Translations under genes and position numbers: made by a program | Shown: positions 17,332 to 27,900 of the stretch, piece by piece | Layout: the number at the start of each line of letters is the position of its first letter | How positions within the stretch are numbered: the stretch's first letter is position 1 | DNA from: Leptospira koniambonensis | Lineage (GTDB): Bacteria > Spirochaetota > Leptospiria > Leptospirales > Leptospiraceae | Assembly: GCF_004769555.1 (NCBI RefSeq) | Contig: NZ_RQFY01000004.1 | Location: 496,001-560,000, forward strand | Direction of reading: 5' to 3' | Length of the DNA stretch: 64,000 nt | The notes under the pieces: model-generated | What the model saw: only the letters and a program-made list of their open reading frames with translations | Databases searched by the model: none | Told to the model about the DNA's origin: nothing

Positions 17332-18483
17332 ATGTTTTTCTCATCCGAAAATTCTTCGGCGAACGATTGTTCTTTTAAACAATCTAAATCCATTCTTCCC
17401 AAATCTATTTTGGTTTTCTTACTAATATTTTGTGCTTTAGGAGAATGGAAGCTATCCGCAGACGAAACAAAGATCCAAGCCAGGAAAACAAGCAAACATG
17501 AGATGGGATTTCATCCATATGCTCAGGAAGGTTATTTTCAAGCTTGGAATTATTCTTTTACGGATGATCAGACTTGGATCTTTGCAACTTTCATAGTGAG
17601 TAATTTAGGGCCAGGCACCAGAAACTGCGGAGTGAGCCTTGTAGTTTACGATAAACAAAATGGCACACAATTTTCCACCAGAGAATATTCCAAAGACGAA
17701 CTCAAAGCAGAGAGTGGAAATTTAGAATTGGAAATTTATGATAGTTCCGCTTATAAGGGAGAAGCTGGGCCGGAGATCAAAATAATCACTGACACTGCTG
17801 AACTTGTTATTAGTTATAAAACTGGTTGGTCGAAAGCAGTTTCTCTTTCCGGAGGAAAGATACATTTACCTGAAAAAGATAGTTTTGTACAAGCAGACAT
17901 GGCATTCTCTTCTGTCCCTGCAAAAGGATATCTTGTATTGAACGGAAATAGAATGGAGCTGAATGGAAGAGGTGGAATGGAACATCTTCTTACCAACTAC
18001 GAAGTATATAAATACAGCAGACGTTGGGAATTATACCGGTCCATTAATAGTGCGGGAGAAAGATTATTTGCAGGCGGCTTTATAGGGAACGAAAACTTTC
18101 CTGGAGAAGAGGTCAGAACAGTAAGCGCATTAGATCCTGCCGGAAAAATGTTATTCTCCGCAAAAGTTTTAAAGTCAGAAGTTTTAGAATCAGAAACAGA
18201 ACCTTTTTCAGGGTATCATTTACCGATCAAAGAAAAGTTTTATTTAGATGAAAGTGGTTCCTGCAGCTTAACAGTTTCTCGAAAACATACCATTGGGCAG
18301 ATTTATGTTCTTTCGAATATATCAGCGGTACTTAGATTTTTTGTTCGTTTGTTTTTTACGAAACCTTATCAGCTTTATTATATCACTGATTCCAAATTAG
18401 ATTGTGCCCAACTTCCAGAAGGAAATCTCCCGAAAGATAAAAACTTCCGGGGGATTTTTTCCTATTATCTGATCAATCCTTAG
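17332..18483 (+). CDS. Exported or membrane-anchored protein of unknown function
   Basis: The ATG at 17332 is preferred; a TTG 9 nt earlier is possible. After a 23-residue polar leader comes a hydrophobic stretch ([17 protein letters not shown]) that is either a signal peptide or an anchor. The body is about 330 residues of mixed beta structure, with segments such as [15 protein letters not shown] and [22 protein letters not shown]. The latter suggests a lipocalin-like or hydroxyneurosporene synthase (CrtC)-like beta-barrel, but this is a weak guess. It converges with lnt and the two stops overlap by 4 nt. Confidence 0.65.
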   Translation: MFFSSENSSANDCSFKQSKSILPKSILVFLLIFCALGEWKLSADETKIQARKTSKHEMGFHPYAQEGYFQAWNYSFTDDQTWIFATFIVSNLGPGTRNCGVSLVVYDKQNGTQFSTREYSKDELKAESGNLELEIYDSSAYKGEAGPEIKIITDTAELVISYKTGWSKAVSLSGGKIHLPEKDSFVQADMAFSSVPAKGYLVLNGNRMELNGRGGMEHLLTNYEVYKYSRRWELYRSINSAGERLFAGGFIGNENFPGEEVRTVSALDPAGKMLFSAKVLKSEVLESETEPFSGYHLPIKEKFYLDESGSCSLTVSRKHTIGQIYVLSNISAVLRFFVRLFFTKPYQLYYITDSKLDCAQLPEGNLPKDKNFRGIFSYYLINP

Positions 18484-20261
18484 GCTTCGGACTTTTTATT
18501 ACGAAGCAATATATTTCCATAATATATTGCAGTCAGAATAATCATGATCCAAGGGATCAGGTTTCCATATAGAATATAAAATCCAGGAGGAGAATCGATC
18601 ACTTGGATCTGTTGCCAACTGGTTTCCGCTTTCATTAAAGAAGTGGATTTGCCTTCTATAAAATTTCCAAGATGATCTACGTAACCTGAGATCCCAGAGT
18701 TAGTAGAACGAACCAGCCATCTTCTCCATTCTATCGCTCTTAATCTTCCTAACTCAAAATGTTGGTCACTTTCAGTAGTGGTACCATACCATTTATCATT
18801 TGTAAGATTTGCAATGAACTGAGGATTTCCTGAGTCTTTGAACTTTCTTACAAATTCGGGAACGATCACTTCATAACAGATCAAAGGAAGAAAAGTACCC
18901 TCGTCTTTTAATTCTGTATGAGTTGGAGAATAATAATTTCTTACAAATTCAGCATCTATCCCTTCTGTCTTTTCCCAAGTAACTGGTAAAACGGTCTGAG
19001 GATTTTCTTTAGGAATATCAGAATAATAATGTAGAAGATCGAAAGATTCTCCCGGATCGAACCTGCCAGTTTGAGGGCTCAAATCATACATAAACTCAAA
19101 AGGCATTGTCTCTCCGAACATTACCAAATATTGTTTTTGGTAAGCTTGCCTTCTGACACCATTCGGATCATATACTACGTTATTATTAAAGTACCTTAGA
19201 TATTCTCTTCCGGAACTTTTGGTTTTATAAGCTGCATCTATTTCGTTAAAGAATACAGTCGCCTTGTATCTATTTGCAAATGAAACCATTAAGGAATCGA
19301 ACCTAGGCCAATAGATACGATCTCCCATTCTGATCTTTAATAGTTCTCTATTCGCGGAGAAATATGGAATTCCTGCTTCTGGTAGAACGATTAGATCCGG
19401 ATTTTTACCGGCTCTTTGGACAGCATTCTCCACCATCTTGTCCATTCTATCCATTAGATCTTCGATTACTTCTCTAGGAGATCTTCCTCTTTCGTCACGA
19501 ATACTCATAGGAGCATCCGGTTGTACTACTAGGACTTCGAGAGTCTTAGTTGGAGTTACATTCTTCCATTTTAAATACAATGTGGAACCAACGACCACGA
19601 AAAGAAGAAGTAACGCAAACGGTAAGGTCCAGAATTTTATAAAATGAGATCTTTTGTCTTTGGATCTTAAGATCTCAGGAAGATGTAATAGATTTGTTTC
19701 AAAAAGTGTATAAGAGATTACGAATACTAAGAATGAAAGTCCGTAAACTCCTGTGATCTCTACAGTTTGAGCGAGTATGATATTTCCTGCTGCAAGGTTT
19801 CCCCAATACCAAGGAAATAATTGGTACCCGATCATGTCGGCAGCCATTCCGCAGACACCGGCAACCCAAACACTATGTTTACCTGCTCTTCTGGAAAGAA
19901 AGGAGTAGGAGACTAAGAAAATTGGGAACTTCGCCCCAAACAAAACACCTGCCAAAAGAAGAATGATAAATGCGAGAGGCCAAGGGAAATTTCCGAAGAC
20001 CATCGCCATATGATGGATCCAATGGAATGCGATCGCGTAGAAGAATACCCCAAATAGGAAACCGTATCCTACGAGCCTCCAATATCTTCCGGAATATTTA
20101 TGAGTGATCCAAAATAGACCGAAGGGTGCGATCCAAACTAAATGGCTGAGATAAAAAGGAGCAAAAGCTAAGAATGCAAATCCCCCCATCCAGAGAAAAC
20201 AGAAGAAGTCGAAAAACAGTGTTTTTTGAAACTCTCTAAAACGGTGTAAAAAAGAATCCAT
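18480..20261 (-). CDS. lnt: Apolipoprotein N-acyltransferase
   Basis: Transfers an acyl chain to the N-terminal cysteine of lipoproteins in the inner membrane. The N-terminal 230 residues contain about six to eight membrane segments, followed by a periplasmic nitrilase-fold domain. The catalytic triad positions are visible: Glu in VLPEAGIPY, Lys in [14 protein letters not shown] and Cys in [12 protein letters not shown] final membrane segment closes the protein. At about 593 residues it is longer than E. coli Lnt (about 510). The ATG at 20261 is chosen over a TTG 9 nt earlier. It is divergent from murA. Confidence 0.93.
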   Translation of the reverse strand: MDSFLHRFREFQKTLFFDFFCFLWMGGFAFLAFAPFYLSHLVWIAPFGLFWITHKYSGRYWRLVGYGFLFGVFFYAIAFHWIHHMAMVFGNFPWPLAFIILLLAGVLFGAKFPIFLVSYSFLSRRAGKHSVWVAGVCGMAADMIGYQLFPWYWGNLAAGNIILAQTVEITGVYGLSFLVFVISYTLFETNLLHLPEILRSKDKRSHFIKFWTLPFALLLLFVVVGSTLYLKWKNVTPTKTLEVLVVQPDAPMSIRDERGRSPREVIEDLMDRMDKMVENAVQRAGKNPDLIVLPEAGIPYFSANRELLKIRMGDRIYWPRFDSLMVSFANRYKATVFFNEIDAAYKTKSSGREYLRYFNNNVVYDPNGVRRQAYQKQYLVMFGETMPFEFMYDLSPQTGRFDPGESFDLLHYYSDIPKENPQTVLPVTWEKTEGIDAEFVRNYYSPTHTELKDEGTFLPLICYEVIVPEFVRKFKDSGNPQFIANLTNDKWYGTTTESDQHFELGRLRAIEWRRWLVRSTNSGISGYVDHLGNFIEGKSTSLMKAETSWQQIQVIDSPPGFYILYGNLIPWIMIILTAIYYGNILLRNKKSEA

Positions 20262-20374
20262 GGGTACCAACGTTGATCGGAAAAAAAACCTTTTGAGTCA
20301 ATCTATTTAGGTTCTGATGAAGTGCTTGCCGTAGGAGAAGGAGGCATGAGTATACCAATAACACTGGTCGAATC

Positions 20375-21673
20375 ATGAGCTCTCCATACTTCAAAATTGT
20401 CGGTAAAAATCCTCTTCACGGAACTGTAATGCCCCAAGGGAATAAAAACGAAGCCCTACCTATTTTAGGCGCTGTCTGTTTAGTTCCTGGCGAAGTAATT
20501 ATCGAAAATATTCCCCAGATCTCAGACGTGTTAATGCTCATGGACGTTCTACGCCATTTAGGAATGGAAGTAGAAGATAAGGGAGAAGGTACGTTTGTAT
20601 TTCGTAACAACGGAAACCTAAAGTCAGATCTTCCTGCAGAACTATGTTCCAAGATCCGCGGAGCTGTCACACTTGCAGGGCCAATTCTCGCAAAAACCGG
20701 AAGAGTATTTTTACCAAGACCAGGTGGAGACAAGATCGGGCGAAGAAGAATGGACACCCACCTTCTCGCACTCCAAGCACTTGGTGCTCAGATAGAAGTA
20801 TTTCCAGACGGTTACGAAATCAAAGGTGATAGACTCAGAGGCACGGACCTTCTTATGGACGAGGCTTCTGTTACTGCTACTGAAAACGCAGTCATGGCGG
20901 CTGTACTTTCAGAAGGTGTTACAATCTTACGTCATGCGGCAAGCGAACCTCACGTGCAAAGGCTTTGCAAATTTTTAGTTTCCGCTGGTGCAAAAATTTC
21001 AGGGATCGGTTCTAATATCCTCACTATCGAAGGTGTAAGTTCCTTAAAAACTCCTGAAAAATCTCATAGGATCGGATCTGATTATTTAGAGATCGGAAGT
21101 TTTATCAGTTTAGCTGCAGTCACTGGCGGAGAAATTTTTATCGGAGATGTGGATCTGGAAGATATCCGAATGATCCGCATGGTATATTCTCGCTTGGGGA
21201 TAGAAGTTCGTCCTCAAGATGGAGGCATTTTAGTTCCTTCTGACCAAAAAATGGAAATCATTCCTGACTATCATGGAGCCACTCCTAAAATAGATGATTC
21301 TCCTTGGCCTGGTTTCCCTGCGGATATGACTTCTGTTGCGTTAGTCACTGCTACACAATGTAAAGGGACAGTTCTCATTCACGAAAAAATGTTCGAATCT
21401 AGATTATTCTTCGTAGATAATATAATCTCTATGGGTGCTCAAATTATTCTCTGCGATCCGCATAGAGCGATCGTGATCGGACCAAATCGTCTTTATGGAC
21501 AAAAAGTAGCAAGTCCAGATATCAGAGCAGGAATGGCAATGATCATCGCGGCTCTTTGTGCAGAAGGTACAAGCTCCATCCATAATATCGTTCAGATAGA
21601 CAGAGGATTCCAAGACATAGATACTAGACTTAGATCTCTAGGCGCTCATATTGAGAGGATAGGTGAAGAATGA
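20375..21673 (+). CDS. murA: UDP-N-acetylglucosamine 1-carboxyvinyltransferase with Asp at the fosfomycin site
   Basis: First committed step of peptidoglycan precursor synthesis: transfer of enolpyruvyl from PEP to UDP-GlcNAc. The 432-residue length and EPSP-synthase fold fit, with [12 protein letters not shown] near the N-terminus, [11 protein letters not shown], and [13 protein letters not shown]. The loop that normally reads PGGC (Cys115 in E. coli) reads PRPGGDKIG here, so residue 119 is Asp. Cys-to-Asp MurA enzymes are active but not alkylated by fosfomycin. The gene heads a four-gene overlapping unit. Confidence 0.96.
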   Translation: MSSPYFKIVGKNPLHGTVMPQGNKNEALPILGAVCLVPGEVIIENIPQISDVLMLMDVLRHLGMEVEDKGEGTFVFRNNGNLKSDLPAELCSKIRGAVTLAGPILAKTGRVFLPRPGGDKIGRRRMDTHLLALQALGAQIEVFPDGYEIKGDRLRGTDLLMDEASVTATENAVMAAVLSEGVTILRHAASEPHVQRLCKFLVSAGAKISGIGSNILTIEGVSSLKTPEKSHRIGSDYLEIGSFISLAAVTGGEIFIGDVDLEDIRMIRMVYSRLGIEVRPQDGGILVPSDQKMEIIPDYHGATPKIDDSPWPGFPADMTSVALVTATQCKGTVLIHEKMFESRLFFVDNIISMGAQIILCDPHRAIVIGPNRLYGQKVASPDIRAGMAMIIAALCAEGTSSIHNIVQIDRGFQDIDTRLRSLGAHIERIGEE

Positions 21674-22323
21674 ACCGAAAAGACTTCTTCCGGAAAGGCT
21701 TAGCAAAAGCTTTTTCCGTAATGGAAGAAGGCGTTAATGAAATTTCGGAAACCTGGAAAACTGCTGTAGAGGAAGATAAAAAAGCAGAACCGGAAAAGGC
21801 CCCACCTAAAAAAACTCAGATCAAGGTCCCAAAACCTAAAACAGTTAAAAGTAAATTTAAAGGTTTTAGAAATTTACAATTTCCTCCCGGTGCAGACGCA
21901 AAAGGAAAACGATTCTTTTCTAAATGTACGGCTTGCAGTGATTGTATCTATGCATGCCCTTATTCGGTTCTGTTTCCTGTTCCTGACGATAAGACTGGTA
22001 AACATTTTCCTCATATGGATGTGAATCTGAATGCATGTATGTTATGCAAAGATTATCCATGTATCTCTGCTTGCGAGACTGGCGCACTTTTACCTTATAA
22101 AGAAAATCAATCTCCTAAATTTGGAAAAGCAAAAGGTTTCTTCCAACATTGTATTAATTCCAGAACTGGAGAAAAAACCTGCGAGACCTGCTCTATCACT
22201 TGCCCAATTCCAAATGTAGTTCAGTTCAAAGGAAACAAACCAAACTTTTCGAATGAATGTGTAGGTTGTGGTTTATGTGTTTCTTCTTGCCCTACATTTC
22301 CTAAAGCGATCCAAGTACAATGA
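21670..22323 (+). CDS. 4Fe-4S ferredoxin-type protein (NapF/NapG-like)
   Basis: A 217-residue protein with clustered cysteines for several [4Fe-4S] centres: [34 protein letters not shown] and [12 protein letters not shown]. The first 60 residues are Lys/Pro-rich with no hydrophobic core. [10 protein letters not shown] resembles a Tat motif but lacks the second Arg and the following hydrophobic region, so export is doubtful. The likely role is electron transfer to an unknown partner. It overlaps the murA stop by 4 nt (ATGA), and its own stop overlaps the SpoIID gene. Confidence 0.9.
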   Translation: MNRKDFFRKGLAKAFSVMEEGVNEISETWKTAVEEDKKAEPEKAPPKKTQIKVPKPKTVKSKFKGFRNLQFPPGADAKGKRFFSKCTACSDCIYACPYSVLFPVPDDKTGKHFPHMDVNLNACMLCKDYPCISACETGALLPYKENQSPKFGKAKGFFQHCINSRTGEKTCETCSITCPIPNVVQFKGNKPNFSNECVGCGLCVSSCPTFPKAIQVQ

Positions 22324-23501
22324 GTCGCGTTTCCAGACTTTCAGGTTTGGCGTTTTTATTTATATTTTCTAATTCTTTAATCGCAGATCCAATTCCAAAT
22401 AAGATCAAGATCGGGATTTTATCTAAATATTCTCCAGATACAGTTCATATCATCGCAAAAGGTTCCAGAATTCAATATTCAGGTAAAAATACTTTAGAAA
22501 AAGATAAAACGATTTTGGTTCGAGCAGAAGAAGATCAAATCAGGATTATAGACGGAACTAAGAATGCAAGATCAGAACATATCCTATTCTCAGGTGGAGA
22601 ATATGAGCTTGAACTTCCTAAAGATCAGAGCCCTAAAAAATACCGAGGAGATCTAGAAATTACCTCCTCCAAAGGAAAACTAAAACTTATACTTACTATT
22701 CCCTTAGAAGAATATGTGATGATCGGAATGATCTCTGAATTCGGGGATCTATTTTATCCTAAGGAAACAAAGAACCTAAATCCAAATTGGAAGCAGGAAT
22801 ACACAATCGCTGCATCAGCAATGATCCGCTCTTATGCACTCGCAAATATAGGACGACATTCCAAAGAAGGCCACGATCTCTGCGATCTAACTCATTGCCT
22901 CCAATTTTCAGGAAAATTAAAGAAGGAGAATAGTAATATCTCCTCTTCTAAAAAAATACTTCTGCAAGATAGAACTGGGAAAGTGTTAGAAACATTTTTT
23001 CATTCTACCTGCGGAGGAAATTTATCTTCTCCTTCTGTTCTTTGGAAAAATTTTAAAAATCCACAATATTATAGATCTGGGCCCGACACACAAGGCGGAG
23101 ACATCCAATGTAAAAATTCTCCATACTTCTCTTGGGAAACTTTTATCTCGAAAGAAGAAATGGGATCCGCTTTAGAAGTAAAACAAATAACTGAATTAGA
23201 ACCGAAGTATTCTGAATCCAGAGTAATAACCTTAGAATATAAAGATTACTCCGGAAAAAAGAATATCCAAGCTTCTGAATTCTTATCTAAAATCGGTAAA
23301 AAATTGGGCTGGAATAAAACCAAGAGTAACGATTTTAAGATCGAAACAAGCACTCGAGGATTTTATCTAAAAGGAAAAGGATTCGGACATGGGATCGGTC
23401 TTTGTCAATACGGAGCAAGAGAAATGGCGTTTAAAGGAGCAAAATCAGAAGAGATACTTCGCTTTTATTTTCCGGGCGCGGAACTGAGGCAAATCCCTTG
23501 A
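22320..23501 (+). CDS. SpoIID/LytB domain protein, exported
   Basis: A signal peptide (about residues 1-22) precedes a SpoIID domain. Key segments are LTIPLEEYVMIGMISEFG, EYTIAASAMIRSYALAN, HSTCGGNLSSPSVLW and the C-terminal GFGHGIGLCQYGAREMA. SpoIID in endospore formers is a lytic transglycosylase acting on denuded glycan; LytB stimulates amidase. In a non-sporulating diderm a role in peptidoglycan turnover at division is likely. It lies in the same overlapping unit as murA. Confidence 0.9.
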   Translation: MSRVSRLSGLAFLFIFSNSLIADPIPNKIKIGILSKYSPDTVHIIAKGSRIQYSGKNTLEKDKTILVRAEEDQIRIIDGTKNARSEHILFSGGEYELELPKDQSPKKYRGDLEITSSKGKLKLILTIPLEEYVMIGMISEFGDLFYPKETKNLNPNWKQEYTIAASAMIRSYALANIGRHSKEGHDLCDLTHCLQFSGKLKKENSNISSSKKILLQDRTGKVLETFFHSTCGGNLSSPSVLWKNFKNPQYYRSGPDTQGGDIQCKNSPYFSWETFISKEEMGSALEVKQITELEPKYSESRVITLEYKDYSGKKNIQASEFLSKIGKKLGWNKTKSNDFKIETSTRGFYLKGKGFGHGIGLCQYGAREMAFKGAKSEEILRFYFPGAELRQIP

Positions 23502-24217
23502 AGTCAATTTGCACTGTATCTACAATATATTTACTTTTTATAATATTCTTCTTTGAAACCTTAAATGCTCAGGCGGCAAGAAGAAAAGTAGAAGGATTTG
23601 AATTTTACTTTTTAGATGACTGGAACAAACAAAAAAATCCAGACAAACTACTCGAAACATTTGCAGAAAAATTCCTAGCAGAGATCCGATCCGAAGCAGA
23701 AAGATTAGAAAAAAGAATTCCGGGGGACACCCAAATCTTTGTCTCAGAAAATTCTGAGGTATTCAGAAAATACTCAGGTCAACCGGGAACCACGGCTGCA
23801 TTCTATTCTCCTGAATCTAATAAATTCTTTTTTCAAAATCCGGAGAGTTTGGCTAAAAGAGGAATTTTAGATACAGTGATCAAACATGAGATCTGTCATT
23901 TTTTAGCTCCAGAATCTAAATCAGAATCTTCCTTCTGGATGCAGGAATCTTATTGCGAATCTTTGTATCCTACAAATCCAAAACCTATATCAGTAGATCT
24001 TAAGTTTCCTTGGAGTTGGGAAAAATTCGACGAAGAATGTATGAAGGAGATCCATACAAAAAATGGATCTAAAAAGAAAATTTTATACCAGAAACTTTAT
24101 CTATGGGGTTCCTGGCTTTTAAAAACAAAGGGAGAAGCAAGATTTCGCGCTTTTTTAGAAACTCCAAATCCTGAAATCCAAAACATATATTCACAATTTG
24201 TAAAATCGAGGTATTAA
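23498..24217 (+). CDS. Exported putative zinc metallopeptidase (HEICH motif)
   Basis: The TTG start at 23498 overlaps the SpoIID stop (TTGA). A signal peptide ends near residue 25 (TLNAQAA). The HEXXH zinc motif HEICH is at residues 130-134, followed about 20 residues later by WMQESYCES, whose Glu could be the third ligand as in gluzincins of the peptidase MA clan. The family could not be named more precisely. Coupling to the SpoIID and MurA genes suggests action on the envelope. Confidence 0.7.
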   Translation: MKSICTVSTIYLLFIIFFFETLNAQAARRKVEGFEFYFLDDWNKQKNPDKLLETFAEKFLAEIRSEAERLEKRIPGDTQIFVSENSEVFRKYSGQPGTTAAFYSPESNKFFFQNPESLAKRGILDTVIKHEICHFLAPESKSESSFWMQESYCESLYPTNPKPISVDLKFPWSWEKFDEECMKEIHTKNGSKKKILYQKLYLWGSWLLKTKGEARFRAFLETPNPEIQNIYSQFVKSRY

Positions 24218-24284
24218 CTTTGCAAAGCGTGTAGGAATTCCAGCAAAATAAGATGAGCCGTATATTGGAGTTCCTACAAATGAT

Positions 24285-26081
24285 TCAGAAAACCTTTAGT
24301 TTACCCCAATCTTCCCCTTCTTTTCCGGAGCCAAAAGAGATTACCAATCTTTCAAAAACTTTCAATTTGTCTAAGACAGGTTGCACATCTCTATCGATTG
24401 TTTTGGAAGTATATTCAGACGAGCCTTCTGCTCCATATAAATAAAAACTTTTGAGATCATCTATAATTCCTGGAACACGGACCACAAAATGATGAGGATA
24501 ATAAGCTAGTTCTTTTGCAGGACCAGAAGAGAATAGATCCGCTTGGTTCGGGCGATTCCCATTTCCAGACGAAACAGTTTCTTCTGCACTTTTTCTATCG
24601 GAGGCTAGGTATTTCCAATTTCCAACTTTCAAAGAAGCAGGAGTATAGAAGCCACCTTTTCTCAATGGATAAGATTCCAAATTTGTATTTTGGTAAGTAA
24701 CCTTGATTGGATTTCCAACTTTGAAAATCGCTTTTAAAAGTTTATCGTCTGGAACAGAAGCTGGTAAAGAAATTCCAAATCTTGGATAAACCATTCCGGA
24801 TCTGTATTCCAATCCGTTAAAACTAAGAGCTATCCCTTTTTCAGAACCGAAGTATTGTTCATGGATACCTGCATTTTTACCGAATGCATTTAGGCCTTCT
24901 CCGAATTCTTCCCATTCTCCGCTTATGGATTCTAAAGATTTCCAAACTTCAGAAGGTTTTAATTCTTCTGAATAAAATACTAAATTTGTTTCTCGAGGTA
25001 GTATTTTAGAAAGACCAGGGCCAGAACTAATTACTTGGTTTTTATCTCCGCCTATCTTATAAACTTTTCCATCCAGATTTTTTCCAGCTTCCCAACCTAA
25101 AAGTAAAGCTGCTCCTGAATTTCCAAATGAAGGTTTAAGAAATGGAGCGATCAAAGAATCAGTTCCTGCATAAAGCAGAACCTTATTTTCTTTTTTAGAA
25201 ACTTCTTTTCTCAGAACATCAAAACCACTTTGATTTCCCAAAGAATCATTACTTGCAGAAGAAGCCAGATCTAAAGATTTTTCCAATAGATCTTCAGAAT
25301 CTGTTAGAATGATAAAATCTCCTAGAACGATAGCCAAAATTTTTCCAGAACCGAATTCATATTTAAAAGCTTCTAAGTTTCCGAATTTTTCAGAACCAGC
25401 AGCAAATTGATCAGCAAAATCATCTGCAGAATGTGTAGTCTCTGAACCTGTAGGAGTATCATATCCTTCTTCTGTTTGAGGAGGAGCTGGTTTTTCTTCC
25501 TTAGGAGTTTCCTTGATTACGATCTTTTCTCCCTTGAACGCAGTGATCAAACTCACTCCTAGCTTAGAGCTTGCACTTGCCTTACCTACAAGTATAAAAT
25601 TAGATTTAGGAAATATAGCAGCAGCCACAGGTCCATCGAATAAAGCAGCAAGCCTGGATGGTTTAGTCATCACTCCCGCTTTCGCTTCTAATAAATAAAG
25701 AACGGAACTGATCTTTCTAAGTTCAGGTAGAGTAAGAATTTTTTGGAAGGTTCCATCATCCGAAAGTTCTCTTCCTAAATTGGTTTTTTCCAGATCTTCT
25801 ACGAACTCTTCCGGACGATATACTTCTACGAGTAAGCTTGCTTTTTTAGGAATGAGAAGAGCAGGATCTTTGATTGAAGAATCTATGGAATATCCTTTTA
25901 AAGAAAGATAAAATCCAATCGCCAAAAAAACAACTCCCGCACCAGCAGGAACTCCGACTTTAGGATCTTTTAATATATTTTCCTTAAATCCGGCTTTGAG
26001 ATTTTCCAAAGATTCTTTTGAAAAAAGTGCTTTGAGCTTAGGAATTAATTTTGTTTTGAAAATTTGGATGCAAGTTCTCAT
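24285..26081 (-). CDS. Membrane-anchored YfaA/DUF2138-like protein of the alpha-2-macroglobulin operon
   Basis: 598 residues with one N-terminal membrane anchor (about residues 45-62, VPAGAGVVFLAIGFYLSLKG) and a large periplasmic part. The region after the anchor (IPKKASLLVEVYRPEEFVEDL) resembles in layout the start of E. coli YfaA, which belongs to DUF2138. An acidic low-complexity loop lies near residue 200. Assignment to DUF2138 rests on position, size and architecture; direct similarity was not tested. It starts 1 nt after the transpeptidase stop and is the last gene of the operon. Confidence 0.65.
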   Translation of the reverse strand: MRTCIQIFKTKLIPKLKALFSKESLENLKAGFKENILKDPKVGVPAGAGVVFLAIGFYLSLKGYSIDSSIKDPALLIPKKASLLVEVYRPEEFVEDLEKTNLGRELSDDGTFQKILTLPELRKISSVLYLLEAKAGVMTKPSRLAALFDGPVAAAIFPKSNFILVGKASASSKLGVSLITAFKGEKIVIKETPKEEKPAPPQTEEGYDTPTGSETTHSADDFADQFAAGSEKFGNLEAFKYEFGSGKILAIVLGDFIILTDSEDLLEKSLDLASSASNDSLGNQSGFDVLRKEVSKKENKVLLYAGTDSLIAPFLKPSFGNSGAALLLGWEAGKNLDGKVYKIGGDKNQVISSGPGLSKILPRETNLVFYSEELKPSEVWKSLESISGEWEEFGEGLNAFGKNAGIHEQYFGSEKGIALSFNGLEYRSGMVYPRFGISLPASVPDDKLLKAIFKVGNPIKVTYQNTNLESYPLRKGGFYTPASLKVGNWKYLASDRKSAEETVSSGNGNRPNQADLFSSGPAKELAYYPHHFVVRVPGIIDDLKSFYLYGAEGSSEYTSKTIDRDVQPVLDKLKVFERLVISFGSGKEGEDWGKLKVF

Positions 26082-26082
26082 T

Positions 26083-27177
26083 TTATTTACCTGATTTTAT
26101 TGCAGAATCTTTACTTTTAGGATCGATCTTAGCCAGAAGGATCGAAGCCAAAGATTTAGCCTGATTCCCTCCGGAGCCATTGTCCACAAAAACGGTCAGC
26201 ACATATGATTTTCGATCTTTACGAAAAGATAATACTGTCCATCCATGGGTCTCATATTTATGCATATATTTAGTTCCGGTCCCAGTCTTGCCGCCCAGGA
26301 TCTCTAAGTTTCCTTTTTCAGGAACATTCATATTCTTTAAAGTCCCGACTTGTGGAACCTCCGAAAGAGCGGAAGTAATCCATCTTAAATCCTTTCTAGA
26401 ATAAGGATTTTCTTCCGATCGAACAGGCTCTTGGTTTGTTTGCCAATAAGGAGAAAGTCTTGGTCCTTCTTTCCATATAGAAGAATACAATTGTGAAATT
26501 TTTAAAGGGCTTAGAAGAAGTCCACCTTCTCCTATAGAAGCTGCTACTTTACGAAGTGCACTGATCGAGATAAAATTTGTATCAGAAGGTTCTAGATAAG
26601 GATCTAATCTGGATCTAGTAGACTTCCCCAAACTCCATTCTTCATGTAGTTTTGAATAAAATAGATCAGGATTAGTAGAAGCACTCGTTAAAAAATATAC
26701 ATTACAAGATTGAATTAAAGCAGATCTGAGATCCATTTCTCCATGGCCTTTTGCCAAAGAACATCTCAAATATTCTTTTCCGTTTTCATCTTGAGGCAGA
26801 TGTAATGTGTTCAGATCCGATTTGTTAGGAGTTAAATTTTCTTTAGGATAAAATCTTCCCTTGCATAATACTTTCTTTTCGGAAGAAAATCCAAGGCTAT
26901 CTTTGTATTTCAATAAAGTTAAAGCGGAGAAGGTTTTCACTAAAGAACCAGGAGGTAATTTTTTAGAAACGGCAATCTGAGGCCTGTAGATGTATTCTAT
27001 TTTTCCAGAATCCATTTCCATCAGCACTACGGAAGATGTAGAATTTTTAGATTCGAATTCTTTTACAGCCTCATCCAAATAAGAATAAGAAAATTTAGGA
27101 GCCGCTTCGAGCCGTGCCACGCATAGCAAGACGACAATAGATAAAATCCCGATTTTATAATATACTTTGGAATTCAT
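26083..27177 (-). CDS. Penicillin-binding-type transpeptidase/serine-peptidase domain protein (YfaQ position)
   Basis: A 364-residue exported protein with a signal peptide (about residues 1-25). All three active-site motifs of penicillin-interacting enzymes are present: SLVK at 78-81, SCN at 157-159 and KTG at 297-299. There is no glycosyltransferase or PASTA domain, so it is a compact class B-like or class D-like domain. Predicted to act on peptidoglycan stem peptides in the periplasm, or to bind beta-lactams. In E. coli, the operon position is held by YfaQ (DUF2300) and the other macroglobulin, YfhM, sits beside the bifunctional PbpC. It lies 5 nt after the upstream yfaP-like stop. Confidence 0.85.
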   Translation of the reverse strand: MNSKVYYKIGILSIVVLLCVARLEAAPKFSYSYLDEAVKEFESKNSTSSVVLMEMDSGKIEYIYRPQIAVSKKLPPGSLVKTFSALTLLKYKDSLGFSSEKKVLCKGRFYPKENLTPNKSDLNTLHLPQDENGKEYLRCSLAKGHGEMDLRSALIQSCNVYFLTSASTNPDLFYSKLHEEWSLGKSTRSRLDPYLEPSDTNFISISALRKVAASIGEGGLLLSPLKISQLYSSIWKEGPRLSPYWQTNQEPVRSEENPYSRKDLRWITSALSEVPQVGTLKNMNVPEKGNLEILGGKTGTGTKYMHKYETHGWTVLSFRKDRKSYVLTVFVDNGSGGNQAKSLASILLAKIDPKSKDSAIKSGK

Positions 27178-27182
27178 TCTGA

Positions 27183-27899
27183 TCAGTCCGGCTCTATCTC
27201 AAAATTCCCCAGATGATACACTTGCTGGGCCCTGGTCATCGTGAATTGGTATTGTTTTCTTTTTTCTCTGGGTGTTCCTTCGTATAAGATTACATATACT
27301 TTGGCCCTAGTCACTTGTGAATTAAACGGAGCATAGTATTGAGCCTGGACTGCATAATTTCCAGGTAAGGCCTTGGACATTGTAAAAGTCTGAGGAGCAA
27401 AAGTAGAATCATCATACACAAGATTTCCTCCAGACTTAGTGGAAGTATGTGCCCAATAACACTTCTCCCCGGAAGGATCAATTACCCAAAGATCTGTATA
27501 ACTCGCGGTGTCCCAGGTTAGAACTACTTTGATATCTCGCGAAGGGACCTTTGCAAAGAAGCTGACTTTATCGTAGGCCTTGCCAGCGCGAACCTCCACC
27601 AGATTGTCTCCGGGAGAAGCCACAGTACTAAAGGAAAATTTACCTGCATACAAAGGCACCATCTGAGGGATACCATTGATAACCACTGTGACTTTTTCAG
27701 GATTGATACCTGTCACAGTTCCGGAAATTTTCTGAATTCTTTCTGTGGTAAAACCACCATGAGGAGAATCTATCGAAACAGTTTCCGCACCCAAATACAT
27801 TATGGAAAGTGAATATATCACAACAAGAGAAGTCAGGGAACGTATTCCAAGACTTCTACTCGACTTTCCAAAAGATATATTTGGCTGGGAAAAATACAT
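27183..27899 (-). CDS. YfaP-like DUF2135 protein, copy 2
   Basis: A 238-residue exported protein with a hydrophobic segment at about residues 20-36. An Ig-like region (SIDSPHGGFTTERIQKISGTVTG) is followed by a DUF2135 domain: DIKVVLTWDTASYTDLWVID, GEKCYWAHTSTKSGGNL, FTMSKALPGNYAVQAQYY. It is closely similar over its length to the gene at 27901-28575, differing mainly in the N-terminal leader. The start ATG is 1 nt after the stop of the first copy. Probable periplasmic partner of the macroglobulin; biochemical role unknown. Confidence 0.82.
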   Translation of the reverse strand: MYFSQPNISFGKSSRSLGIRSLTSLVVIYSLSIMYLGAETVSIDSPHGGFTTERIQKISGTVTGINPEKVTVVINGIPQMVPLYAGKFSFSTVASPGDNLVEVRAGKAYDKVSFFAKVPSRDIKVVLTWDTASYTDLWVIDPSGEKCYWAHTSTKSGGNLVYDDSTFAPQTFTMSKALPGNYAVQAQYYAPFNSQVTRAKVYVILYEGTPREKRKQYQFTMTRAQQVYHLGNFEIEPD

Positions 27900-27900
27900 C

